From DATJSJ01 sp035504175 (GTDB lineage Bacteria > Pseudomonadota > Alphaproteobacteria > Acetobacterales > Acetobacteraceae): a stretch of DNA of 18,615 nt. The notes beneath the pieces are model-generated. The model had not been told where the DNA came from and did no database searches. It saw nothing but the letters and a program-made list of their open reading frames with translations. The DNA lies in NCBI GenBank assembly GCA_035504175.1, contig DATJSJ010000235.1:1-18615 (forward strand), read 5' to 3'. This document shows, piece by piece, positions 1 through 7,233 of this stretch. A program made the position numbers and the translations under genes. Positions within the stretch are counted from its first letter, which is position 1; every line of letters begins with the position of its first letter.

Positions 1-879
1 ATCAGCAGCTCCAAGCTGACCGACCGCTACTATGTGAACGGGCTGCTGCTCGGCTACGTCTCGCCCACCGGCGAGCTGCCGGACTTTGCCTCCCGTATCG
101 GCACCGATCTCTGGGGCGACGGCCGCCAGCGCATCTCAATCGACATCGAGCAGTCGATCTTCACGCCGGCCAACACCACCGCGAAGCCGCCGCTGTCCAC
201 CGACCGCCCCTACGCCGGCGTGCTCACGGGTACCTTCACGCTGTATCAGGACACCGACTTCTGGCGCAGCATGCTGGGCTTTCAGGTCGGGCTGGTCGGT
301 CCCGGGGCGGGTGCGGAAGAGCTGCAAAACAGCTTCCACAGCCTGATCGGCCAGGGCAAGACGCTCGGCTGGAACTACTACCAAATCCATAACGAGCCTG
401 TCGTGCAGCTGTTCAGCCAGCGGGTCTGGCGGGAAGAACTGGGCCATATCGGTGGGGTCGATGTCGACTGGCTGCCCAATTTCAGCGTCGGGGTCGGCAA
501 TCTGCGCATCTACGGGCTGACGGGCGCGCTGGTCCGGTTCGGCCAGGGGCTCGATTCCGACTACGGACCCAACCGCATTCAGCCCTGGGGCATGACCGGC
601 GGCGAGGCCTATACGCCGACCCGTCCGTTCGACTGGTATTTCTTCGCGGGCGCCGACGGGCAGGCGGTGCTCTACGATGTCACCCTCAACGGCAACCTGT
701 TCCAGTCCAGCCCGCATGTCTCGCCGGTATGGGACGTGGGCGAGTTGGAGGCGGGCGTCGCCCTGATGGTTCATGGGGTCCGCATCTCGTACACCCAGGT
801 GTTGCAGACATCAGAGTTCCGCCACCAGAAAGGCGGCCTCCATCAGTTCGGCTCGCTGGCCGCTTCGCTTCGGTTCTGA
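1..879 (+). CDS. lpxR: LpxR-family (DUF2219) lipid A 3-O-deacylase, 5' end cut by window
   Basis: This looks like an outer-membrane beta-barrel lipid A deacylase of the LpxR/DUF2219 family, which removes the 3'-acyloxyacyl chain of lipid A. The frame is open from base 1, and the first codons (DRYYVNGLLLGY) match the family's D-x-Y-Y-x-N-G motif, so the GTG at 34 is internal and the true start lies upstream. Seen in order: DRPYAG, typical of the family; GPGAGAEELQN, like the family's G-P-x-S-G-A-E-x-x-Q; and QIHNEPVVQL, which carries the His corresponding to the catalytic His of Salmonella LpxR. The chain ends in Phe after alternating hydrophobic strands, as barrel proteins do. The signal peptide and the N-terminal Asn-Asp active-site pair are outside the window. 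About 292 residues are visible against roughly 300-340 for the family. Confidence 0.85.
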   Translation: MSSSKLTDRYYVNGLLLGYVSPTGELPDFASRIGTDLWGDGRQRISIDIEQSIFTPANTTAKPPLSTDRPYAGVLTGTFTLYQDTDFWRSMLGFQVGLVGPGAGAEELQNSFHSLIGQGKTLGWNYYQIHNEPVVQLFSQRVWREELGHIGGVDVDWLPNFSVGVGNLRIYGLTGALVRFGQGLDSDYGPNRIQPWGMTGGEAYTPTRPFDWYFFAGADGQAVLYDVTLNGNLFQSSPHVSPVWDVGELEAGVALMVHGVRISYTQVLQTSEFRHQKGGLHQFGSLAASLRF

Positions 880-883
880 ACGA

Positions 884-899
884 CCGCCCGGCCGGGCGG
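884..899 (+). terminator. GC-rich hairpin directly after the LpxR stop codon
   Basis: CCGCCC-GGCC-GGGCGG forms a perfect 6-bp stem with a 4-base loop, starting 4 bases after the TGA at 877-879. There is no run of T after it, so it is not a canonical intrinsic terminator. It may stabilise the 3' end or assist Rho-dependent termination. Confidence 0.35.
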
Positions 900-937
900 G
901 GTCACCGCTCGTGAGAGGCTTGGCGCATCGCCGCTTT

Positions 938-997
938 AGCTTGAATCGCGGCCGCTGGGGCATTCCGGATCGTCTGCGTGCGCATCAGATTCAAGCT
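938..997. repeat. Perfect 10-bp inverted repeat with 40-base spacer
   Basis: AGCTTGAATC at 938-947 is the exact reverse complement of GATTCAAGCT at 988-997. The arms are less GC-rich than their surroundings. The 40-base spacer contains the NotI-like palindrome GCGGCCGC. It could be a long stem-loop in an RNA, an intergenic repeat unit, or remnant ends of a small element. The sequence alone does not decide which. Confidence 0.5.
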
Positions 998-1242
998 GCG
1001 GGCTGGCGGGAAGGCCACCCGGCATGGGAGCTCCTGCGCGTTTGGCTTGCGTGAACGCGTCATCGCCGGGTTCGAGGGCGGCACCGTCTGACGGTGGCCT
1101 CAGTCAGGAGCCGGCCGAGGGGGACCGGGTGAGGTTCGCTGGCCGCGGATGGCCTCGCGCCGAGGAAGCGGCGCCGTCTACCTCATAGCCTTAAGCAAAT
1201 CATCCGGTGCCCCTACGAGATCGGCTAGGTTGCTCGCCGGCT

Positions 1243-2769
1243 TCAGACCGTCGCCCCGATCGGCCAGGGCGCGAATTCGGCCGCGCCAAAATCGTAACGC
1301 TCGCTCTTGGTCTGCTCACCCGAGGCCACGCGCAGGATCAGGTCGAAGATCTGTCCGCCGAGCTGCTGAACCGTCGCGTCGCCATCGAGCACCACGCCGC
1401 AGTTCACGTCCATGTCCTCGTCCATCCGGTTGTACATGGGCGTGTTGGTCGCAAGCTTGATCGAGGGCGCGGGCTTGCAGCCGAACACGCTCCCGCGGCC
1501 GGTGGTGAAGCAGACCAGATTGGCCCCGCCCGCCACCTGGCCGGTCGCCGCCACTGGATCGAAGCCGGGCGTGTCCATGAACACGAACCCCTTGGCGGTG
1601 ACCGGCTCGGCATAGCGCACCACGTCAACTAGGTTCGTGCTGCCGGCTTTCGCCATCGCGCCGAGCGACTTTTCCAGGATCGTGGTAAGGCCGCCGGCCT
1701 TGTTGCCGGGTGAGGGATTGGCGTCGAGTTCCGCGCCCTCGCGCTCGGTGTACTCCTCCCACCAGCGCATCAGCTCGACCAGTTTCTCGCCGACCTCGCG
1801 ACTGGTCGCGCGTCGTGTCAGCAGGTGCTCCGCGCCATACGTTTCCGGGGTTTCGGAGAGAATGACCGTGCCGCCGTGGCGGACCAGCAGGTCGCTCGCG
1901 GCGCCGAGCGCCGGATTGGCCGAAATGCCCGAATACCCGTCGGAGCCGCCGCATTGCAGCGCCACCGTCAGCTCGCTCACCGGCACCGTCTCGCGGCGGA
2001 CGTTGTTGGCCTCAGCCAGCACCTCCCGCACGAAGGCGATCCCTGCCTCGACCGTCTTGCGCGTGCCGCCCATGCCCTGGATTTCCATGGCGCGCAGGCG
2101 CCCGGCGAGGCGCTGCTCCTCGAGCAGCCCGCCGATCTGGTTCACCTCGCAGCCGAGGCCAAGCACGATGACGTGGCTGAAGTTCACGTGCCGCGCGTAG
2201 CCGGCGAGCGTGCGGCGGAGCAGGCGCAGCGGCTCGCCGACCGTCATGCCGCAGCCTGTCTTGTGTGTCAGCGCGACGACGCCGTCGACGTTCGCGAAAT
2301 CGGCGAGCGGATCGGCGCCGGTGAACGGGTTGCGCTTGAACGCGTCGGCGACCAGGCCCGCGACATGGGCGCTGCAGTTCACGCTGGTCAGGATGCCGAT
2401 GTAGTTGCGCGTGGCGACGCGCCCGTCCGGGCGGACGATGCCCTGGAAGGTGGCGGGCGAGTCGAAATATTGCGTCGGCTGCGCCGCCTCGCCGAAGGCA
2501 TAGTCCTTGGCGAAATCGCCCATGCCCATGTTGTGCACGTGCACGTGCTGGCCGGCCGCGATGTCCTGCGTCGCGAAGCCGATGATCTGGCCGTAGCGGC
2601 GGACCGGTTCGCCGGCGGCGATCGCCCGGACCGCGACTTTATGGCCGGCGGGGATACGGTCGGTCGCGGCGACACCGTCCGCGACCGGCGTGCCGGGCAG
2701 CAGGCTGGCGCGGGCGATCACCACGCCATCATCGGGATGCAGGCGGATCACCGGGCTCGGGGCTGTCAT
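1243..2769 (-). CDS. UxaA-family altronate/galactarate-type dehydratase with fused N-terminal SAF domain
   Basis: This is a metal-dependent sugar-acid dehydratase of the UxaA/GarD family, which removes water from altronate, galactarate or a related acid to give a 2-keto-3-deoxy acid. Residues about 8-90 form the SAF domain (IPAGHKVAVRAI, HVHVHNMG); the catalytic part follows. Family motifs are intact: PDGRVATRNYIGI, HKTGCGM (Cys173), GLGCEVNQI (Cys207), LQCGGSDGYSGISANPALG (Cys273) and DTPGFDPVAATGQVAGGAN. The length of 508 residues is normal for the fused form. I chose ATG 2769 because AGGAG (2785-2781) sits 11 bases upstream; the alternative GTG at 2781 overlaps that ribosome binding site. 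It lies 83 bases after the aldolase gene on the same strand, implying one transcript and consecutive reactions. The exact substrate is unknown, since sulfolactate lyase SuyAB belongs to the same superfamily. Confidence 0.88.
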   Translation of the reverse strand: MTAPSPVIRLHPDDGVVIARASLLPGTPVADGVAATDRIPAGHKVAVRAIAAGEPVRRYGQIIGFATQDIAAGQHVHVHNMGMGDFAKDYAFGEAAQPTQYFDSPATFQGIVRPDGRVATRNYIGILTSVNCSAHVAGLVADAFKRNPFTGADPLADFANVDGVVALTHKTGCGMTVGEPLRLLRRTLAGYARHVNFSHVIVLGLGCEVNQIGGLLEEQRLAGRLRAMEIQGMGGTRKTVEAGIAFVREVLAEANNVRRETVPVSELTVALQCGGSDGYSGISANPALGAASDLLVRHGGTVILSETPETYGAEHLLTRRATSREVGEKLVELMRWWEEYTEREGAELDANPSPGNKAGGLTTILEKSLGAMAKAGSTNLVDVVRYAEPVTAKGFVFMDTPGFDPVAATGQVAGGANLVCFTTGRGSVFGCKPAPSIKLATNTPMYNRMDEDMDVNCGVVLDGDATVQQLGGQIFDLILRVASGEQTKSERYDFGAAEFAPWPIGATV

Positions 2770-2852
2770 TGGTCCACTCACTCCTGGGGCGCCTATTCGG
2801 CCGTGGCGCGCGGCGGCCCCGCCCAGGCCGCGCGCCGATGAACAGCGGCGGT

Positions 2853-3641
2853 TCAGTCCGCGGCCAGCGCCCCGGCGGCCTCAGCCCGGACGGCATTCAC
2901 CGCCGCGCGCGCCGCCGACAGCATCAGACCGCTGTCGTTCAGGATCGTCACCAGGCGGAAGCCCATGCCGATCGCCCGCGCCGCGTAGGCGGCACTGCCG
3001 CAATGGATGCCGGCGGCGATGCCGCGGCGCGACGTCTCGCGGATGATCCGCTCATAGATCGTTAGGAATTTCGGCTCGTCGCGGTCCATCCGCGGCTCCT
3101 CGCCCAGCGAGAAGCTCAGGTCGCTCGGCCCGACATAGATGGCATCGATCCCCGGCACGTCCAGGATCGCCTCGAGATTGTCCACGGCTTCGCGGGTTTC
3201 GATCATCGGAATGCAGAGGATCTCGTCGTTGGCGGTCTTCTGGTAGCCGGTGGCGACGCCGTACATGGCGGCCCGGATCGGTCCGTTGCTGCGTTTGCCG
3301 GCGGGCGGGTAGCGGCAGGCGGCGACCATCTGCTCGGCTTCGGGACGGCTGTTGATCATCGGGCAGATCACGCCGTAGGCGCCGCCGTCCAGTGCCTTGC
3401 CGATGATGCCGGGCTCGTTCCACGGCACGCGAACCATGGGCAGGACGGGGTGGCCCTGGATCGCCTGGAAGCAGGCGACCATGGAGACGTAGTCCTGCAC
3501 CCCGTGCTGGATGTCGACGGTCAGGCTGTCCCAGCCGGCCTGGGCCATGACCTCGGCCGTGAAGCCCGACGGGATCGCGAGCCAGCCATTGATCACCGCC
3601 TTGCCGGCCGCCCAGCGCTGCTTCAGCCTGTTGTTCGCCAT
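2853..3641 (-). CDS. HpcH/HpaI-family class II pyruvate aldolase (GarL/HpaI-like)
   Basis: This is a metal-dependent aldolase that splits 2-keto-3-deoxy sugar acids or 4-hydroxy-2-oxo acids into pyruvate and an aldehyde. The 262-residue length matches the family. Residues matching the characterised HpaI active site can be placed: His46 in DIQHG, Arg71 in MVRVPWNEP, Glu148 in MIET and Asp174 in GPSDLS. Family members usually have Gln two residues before the metal-binding Glu; here that residue is Met146, so substrate preference may differ. It is the first gene of a minus-strand pair with the UxaA-type dehydratase. A plausible pair of reactions is galactarate or glucarate to 5-keto-4-deoxyglucarate, then to pyruvate plus tartronate semialdehyde. 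That assignment is inference; no reductase or glycerate kinase is nearby. Confidence 0.87.
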   Translation of the reverse strand: MANNRLKQRWAAGKAVINGWLAIPSGFTAEVMAQAGWDSLTVDIQHGVQDYVSMVACFQAIQGHPVLPMVRVPWNEPGIIGKALDGGAYGVICPMINSRPEAEQMVAACRYPPAGKRSNGPIRAAMYGVATGYQKTANDEILCIPMIETREAVDNLEAILDVPGIDAIYVGPSDLSFSLGEEPRMDRDEPKFLTIYERIIRETSRRGIAAGIHCGSAAYAARAIGMGFRLVTILNDSGLMLSAARAAVNAVRAEAAGALAAD

Positions 3642-3671
3642 GCGTCACCGGTCCCTCGGCTGCCCCGGCTA

Positions 3672-3700
3672 GGGATAGGCGCGGGTCTGCACCGGGTCAA
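3672..3700 (-). promoter_or_regulatory. Candidate sigma-70-type promoter for the aldolase-dehydratase operon
   Basis: Read on the minus strand, TTGACC (3700-3695) is followed by exactly 17 bases and then TATCCC (3677-3672), about 30 bases before the ATG at 3641. The -35 matches consensus in 5 of 6 positions and the -10 in 3 of 6. This is a visual match only. Confidence 0.4.
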
Positions 3701-3722
3701 ATTGCCGGCCGTCCGAGGAGTC

Positions 3723-3739
3723 AGGCTGCAAAGCAGCCT
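3723..3739 (-). terminator. Hairpin between the SABATH methyltransferase and the aldolase gene
   Basis: AGGCTGC (3723-3729) and GCAGCCT (3733-3739) form a perfect 7-bp stem around a 3-base loop, 12 bases past the methyltransferase stop codon. No T-tract follows on the minus strand. Its position just upstream of the candidate aldolase promoter suggests it separates the two transcripts. Confidence 0.45.
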
Positions 3740-3751
3740 CAGGCGGCTAGG

Positions 3752-4834
3752 TCAGGGCGGATTGGCGAGTACCACCCGGGCGAGGAAGAACGGCATGCGG
3801 ACCGGGTTCGCGGTCAAACGGCGAAGGAGCACCGCGTCCAGCCGCGCCGCAAAGGCCGCGACCCGTTCCGGATCGGGTTCCCCCTGCAGCGCGGACGCCA
3901 GCGACGGGGTCATGGCAGCACGCGAAAAGGCAACCCAGCGCGCGGCCAGCGCGTCCGGCTGCGGATCAGCTGTGAACTGATCCCAGGCGGGGTCCGGACC
4001 GGGGATGATATCCAGGTGCTGAACTACGAGCCCATGGTACCGTCCATCGTCGGCGAACGGGGACAGGATGTCCTCGCGTGAGCGGACGATCGTCGGAATC
4101 ACCATCCGGCCGTATTCCGCCGGGTTGATGAACCCATCCGCCAGCATTTCCCGCGCCGCCTCCTCGAGCGGCTGCACCAGCGGCTCCCATCCGGGCCAGC
4201 CGGCCGCGTCGGCGCCGAGGAAAACGAGGACCAGCCGCCCGTCGGGCCGCAGCTCGCGCGCCCGACTTTCGAGGAATGCCGTCCAGTCCGCCAGGCTCTG
4301 CCTGAGGAAGTCGGCCCGGACGGCAGGCTCGCGGGTCAATTGGCCATGGATGTGGTCACGAATGGGCGACGGCACCCGGCTCAGCCAATGCAGCGCCCAG
4401 GCGCTCCAGCCAAGCGTCACCGAGCGGTCGGGGAAAATCTGACGGTAGAAGGAGCGGCCGGCCGCAAGGGCGAAGACGTTGGGATCCGTCGCGAGATAAC
4501 TGTCGGGATCGGTGTCGACGACCTCGAACAGACTGGAGAAATCGTTCCGCGGCACGTCCGTGTGCAGCACCGCGATGGCGCGCTCCGGCCCGACGCGCGC
4601 GCGCAGCGCGGCCACGGCGATCTGCATCGGTCGCAGCGAGTTGCGGCCCTGCGAAGCGCCGAAATCGGCGACCCAGATCGGGGCGTCGCCCGCCGGCAGC
4701 GCGACGGTGCGCGCCGCCGCTTCGAGCAGGGGCAGCGCGAGGGCGTTCCCGGCCGCCTGGATCGTGGAGCTCCGGTTGTAGGCTCCCTTCCCTTCCATCG
4801 GGGCGGGCATCGGTGGAACCGCGAAGGGGCACAT
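3752..4834 (-). CDS. SABATH-family (Methyltransf_7) S-adenosylmethionine-dependent carboxyl methyltransferase
   Basis: This 360-residue protein matches the SABATH family, best known from plants, whose members methylate the carboxyl group of small acids such as salicylate or jasmonate. Diagnostic stretches are MEGKGAYNRSSTIQ (13-26; Gln26 aligns with the carboxylate-binding Gln of plant enzymes), VADFGASQGRNSL (SAM-binding motif I, plant D-x-G-C-S-x-G-x-N), ALHWLSRVP (the plant HWLSxVP, whose Trp lines the substrate pocket) and LRPDGRLVLVFLG. I chose ATG 4834 because GAGG lies 5 bases upstream. The frame is open up to 5260, but that extension is Arg-rich and unlike the family. It is transcribed away from the sensor kinase and ends 110 bases before the aldolase gene. 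The substrate cannot be read from sequence, and no biosynthetic partner is adjacent. Confidence 0.82.
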   Translation of the reverse strand: MCPFAVPPMPAPMEGKGAYNRSSTIQAAGNALALPLLEAAARTVALPAGDAPIWVADFGASQGRNSLRPMQIAVAALRARVGPERAIAVLHTDVPRNDFSSLFEVVDTDPDSYLATDPNVFALAAGRSFYRQIFPDRSVTLGWSAWALHWLSRVPSPIRDHIHGQLTREPAVRADFLRQSLADWTAFLESRARELRPDGRLVLVFLGADAAGWPGWEPLVQPLEEAAREMLADGFINPAEYGRMVIPTIVRSREDILSPFADDGRYHGLVVQHLDIIPGPDPAWDQFTADPQPDALAARWVAFSRAAMTPSLASALQGEPDPERVAAFAARLDAVLLRRLTANPVRMPFFLARVVLANPP

Positions 4835-4870
4835 GCGAACCTCGGTGCTGCAGGTTGTCTGCACAGATAG

Positions 4871-4882
4871 CGCAATGTTGCG
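4871..4882. promoter_or_regulatory. Short palindrome upstream of the SABATH methyltransferase
   Basis: CGCAA-TG-TTGCG is a 5+5 inverted repeat, overlapped by a second one (ATGT-TGCG-ACAT), 37 bases upstream of the methyltransferase start. The location suits an operator, but the arms are short and no regulator gene is adjacent. Confidence 0.25.
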
Positions 4883-5259
4883 ACATCGCACCTTAACGTT
4901 TTGTGCGGTGACGTGTGGCCTGGGCGCGTCGGCCGCCCCGCCTTTGGCGCGCAAGGCACCACGAGACCGGCGGTATTTTAGTCGAGCGCCAGTATCCGCC
5001 CGCCTTCCCTCAATCGCCGACGGGCGCAGGCCCGCATTGGGTCGGATTGCACGGGCGGTGACAGAGATGGCCGGCCATGCGTGCGCCGATGTTTTGCGCC
5101 GGCCGCAGCGGCTGGTCCGGGCTGGCACGCGAGCGCCGGCCGATGATCGGCTTGCATGCAAGGTGACACAACCCGCCGGGCCGGCCAGGGCGCGATGGCC
5201 GGTCAGCCGGCCGACCCGTCGGCCGCGCCGTCGCCCCGTCTCGGCCGATCCTCTTGCCA

Positions 5260-5277
5260 TACATATCCGGAGATGTA
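5260..5277. promoter_or_regulatory. 18-bp near-perfect palindrome, candidate operator for the sensor kinase operon
   Basis: TACATATCCGGAGATGTA is palindromic except for one mismatched pair, and it is AT-rich in an otherwise GC-rich region. It ends 141 bases before the kinase ATG. A dimeric regulator site is likely; I cannot assign the regulator family. Confidence 0.4.
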
Positions 5278-5418
5278 CACCTACCGATCAGCGAGATCTG
5301 CCGCGAGGCAAGGCCAAACCCCCTGCGAGCGCTTTGCAACCGTAGGTTGGTGCCGTGATCGGCCAGTCTGTGACCGCAGATCGCGCGATGGCGCTGGCAT
5401 GCGGACGGACACCGAAGA

Positions 5419-7233
5419 ATGAGCGAAGATCGCACCCGTCCCGAGACCGCGGGCGAGATTGCCGGGCGCGCCGAGCCGCGCGGGGCGACGCGGCGGACCG
5501 GCGAGATTTTCGATCTGCTCGAAGCCGGCCTCGGCGACCAGGCTGTGTTCGTGCTCGATCCGGAAGGCTGCGTCACCAGTTGGGGTGAAGGCGCGACGGA
5601 AGTCACCGGCTACGACGCCATCGAGATGATCGGACGTCCGCTCGACGGTCTCTATTCCGCGTCGGACCGCGAGGCGGGGGCACCGGCGCGTGCACTGGCT
5701 GCCGCGCGATTGACGCGGCGCTGTTATGAGCAGGGCTGGCGCCTGCGCCGCGACGGTGAGCAGTTCTGGGCGGCGGTCGACATCGCGGCGCTGAACCGCG
5801 ATCCCGCGGCCGGTTTCGTCGTCGTCTTGCGCGATCTCTCGGCCGCCATGCTGCTCGAGCAGCGGCTGCGCCGCATCATCGACTCGGCGCCGAATGCGAT
5901 GATTCTGGTCGATGCGGCGGGGGCAATCGCCATGGTCAACGTCCAGGCCGAGCGCATGTTCGGCTACTCCCGCGGCGAATTGCTGGGCCAGGACGTCGAT
6001 CGCCTGGTGCCGAACCGGTTCCGGCCGGCGCATCCCGGGCTGCGCGCCTCCTTCTTCTCCGACCCGCGGGCGCGACCGATGGGAGCCGGCCGCGACCTCT
6101 ACGCCCGCCGGCGCGACGGCAGCGAGTTCCCGGTCGAGATCGGCCTCAACCCGATCGAGACCGAGGAGGGAACGATGGTGCTCTCGGCCATCGTCGACAT
6201 CTCCGCCCGCAAGGCGCTGGAGGAGCGCTTCCGCCGCGTCGTTGAATCCGCCCCCAACGCCATGGTTATGATCAACGGCCAGGGGCGCATCGAAATGGTC
6301 AACACCCAGGCGGAGAGCGTGTTTGGCTATACCCGCGCGGAGATGCTGGGGCGTCCGGTGGAAACGCTGGTGCCGGAGCGCTTCCGCGGCCAGCATCCGG
6401 GGCTGCGCGGATCCTTCTTCGCCGATCCGCGCTCCCGCCCGATGGGGGCGGGGCGCGAGCTCTACGCCCGCCGCCGCGACGGCAGCGAGTTCCCGGTCGA
6501 GATCGGCCTCAACCCGATCGAGACCGAGGAGGGAACGATGGTGCTCTCGGCAATCGTCGACATCTCCGAGCGCAAGCAGCGCGAGGAGGGGATCCGCGGC
6601 GCGCTGCGCGAGAAGGAGATACTGCTCGGCGAGGTGCATCACCGGGTGAAGAACAATCTGCAGGTCGTGCACAGCCTGCTGGACCTGCAATCGGCTCGCA
6701 TCGCCGACCCGCTGGCGCTGGAAATGGTGCGGGAGAGTCAGAACCGCATCCGCTCGATGGCGCTCATCCACCAGATCCTGTACGAATCGAAGGATTTCGC
6801 ACGGGTCGAATTCCGCGGCTTCCTCGAAAGCCTGGTGACCGCGCTGGTCTCCTCCTACGTGATCGAGCCGGGCCGGATCGCGATCGGCGTCGACGCCGAC
6901 GATGTCCGCCTGCCCATCGACGCGGCGATCCCCTGCGGCCTCGCGGTCAACGAGCTGATCTCCAATGCGCTCAAGCACGGCTTCCCGGACGGGCGACGCG
7001 GCACGATCCTGGTGCTGCTGCGGTCGCTGCCCGACGGCCAGGTGACCTTGCAGGTCAGCGATGACGGGATCGGGCTGCCCGACGCTCTCGATCTCGCGGC
7101 GAGCGAGACGCTGGGCCTGCAGCTCGTGAAGCTGCTGTGCGAGCAACTCGGCGGCGCGATGGACGTGCAGCGTGCCGCGCCGACCCGGCTCACGCTGCGC
7201 TTTCCCCTGCTTCGCGTGGAGGCCCGGGCATGA
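5419..7233 (+). CDS. Soluble triple-PAS sensor histidine kinase, HisKA_2 type
   Basis: This 604-residue kinase should autophosphorylate on His and pass phosphate to a response regulator. There is no signal peptide or membrane segment, so it acts in the cytoplasm. Domains in order: PAS1 about 31-148, PAS2 about 150-270, PAS3 about 271-391, and a HisKA_2 dimerisation domain around EVHHRVKNNLQ, with the likely phospho-acceptor at His408. An ATPase domain follows, with the N-box (NELISNALKHG), DDGIGLP and the ATP-lid glycines in LGLQLVKLL. PAS2 and PAS3 are tandem copies with a 121-residue period. The ATG start has only a weak upstream purine run (GAAGA). The stop codon overlaps the next start (ATGA at 7230-7233), implying translational coupling to the hybrid regulator, its likely partner. 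The signal sensed is unknown; no haem or flavin motif is obvious. Confidence 0.9.
   Translation: MSEDRTRPETAGEIAGRAEPRGATRRTGEIFDLLEAGLGDQAVFVLDPEGCVTSWGEGATEVTGYDAIEMIGRPLDGLYSASDREAGAPARALAAARLTRRCYEQGWRLRRDGEQFWAAVDIAALNRDPAAGFVVVLRDLSAAMLLEQRLRRIIDSAPNAMILVDAAGAIAMVNVQAERMFGYSRGELLGQDVDRLVPNRFRPAHPGLRASFFSDPRARPMGAGRDLYARRRDGSEFPVEIGLNPIETEEGTMVLSAIVDISARKALEERFRRVVESAPNAMVMINGQGRIEMVNTQAESVFGYTRAEMLGRPVETLVPERFRGQHPGLRGSFFADPRSRPMGAGRELYARRRDGSEFPVEIGLNPIETEEGTMVLSAIVDISERKQREEGIRGALREKEILLGEVHHRVKNNLQVVHSLLDLQSARIADPLALEMVRESQNRIRSMALIHQILYESKDFARVEFRGFLESLVTALVSSYVIEPGRIAIGVDADDVRLPIDAAIPCGLAVNELISNALKHGFPDGRRGTILVLLRSLPDGQVTLQVSDDGIGLPDALDLAASETLGLQLVKLLCEQLGGAMDVQRAAPTRLTLRFPLLRVEARA
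6097..6568 (+). repeat. Direct repeat inside the kinase gene (PAS2/PAS3), 109 bases nearly identical
   Basis: Bases 6097-6205 and 6460-6568 are 363 bases apart and, by eye, differ at only two positions, including identical synonymous positions throughout GSEFPVEIGLNPIETEEG. Other parts of the two PAS domains have diverged considerably. This points to a tandem domain duplication with later gene conversion over this block. Confidence 0.9.

Larger units (their letters stand above)
880..1242. other. Gene-free stretch between convergent lpxR and the UxaA-type gene
   Basis: This 363-base stretch lies between two genes that point at each other, so it should hold two 3' ends. I see the hairpin at 884-899 and the inverted repeat at 938-997. 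Open frames here (for example 902-1084 on the minus strand) lack a convincing ribosome binding site and a recognisable product. I find no RNA gene. Confidence 0.6.
4835..5418. other. Divergent intergenic region between the methyltransferase and the sensor kinase
   Basis: This 584-base stretch separates two divergently transcribed genes and should hold both control regions. I see two palindromes, at 4871-4882 and 5260-5277. Frames open across it on both strands, including 4833-5345 plus and the 5' extension of the methyltransferase frame, give Arg/Pro/Ala-rich translations typical of GC-rich noncoding DNA. I see no RNA gene and no clear -35/-10 pair. Confidence 0.55.

Noticed and set aside
902..1084. 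60-codon minus-strand frame in the gap after the LpxR gene
   Set aside because: No convincing ribosome binding site, composition like noncoding DNA, and it merely spans the inverted repeat.
3752..4834. SABATH methyltransferase as a tailoring enzyme of the peptide locus
   Set aside because: Some graspetide clusters include a methyltransferase, but of the protein-isoaspartate type. This one is 7.5 kb away on the other strand with several unrelated genes between.
5152..5161. Perfect 10-bp palindrome TTGCATGCAA
   Set aside because: Too short to be distinctive, and no promoter element or gene start is near enough to give it meaning.
4833..5345. Plus-strand open frame in the divergent region, with a vaguely signal-peptide-like start
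   Set aside because: No ribosome binding site, Arg/Pro/Ala-rich translation, overlaps the methyltransferase start region on the other strand, and contains the palindromes.
5281..7146. Long minus-strand open frame with internal repeats opposite the PAS kinase
   Set aside because: Its repeats are only the reverse of the PAS2/PAS3 duplication; no independent protein features.
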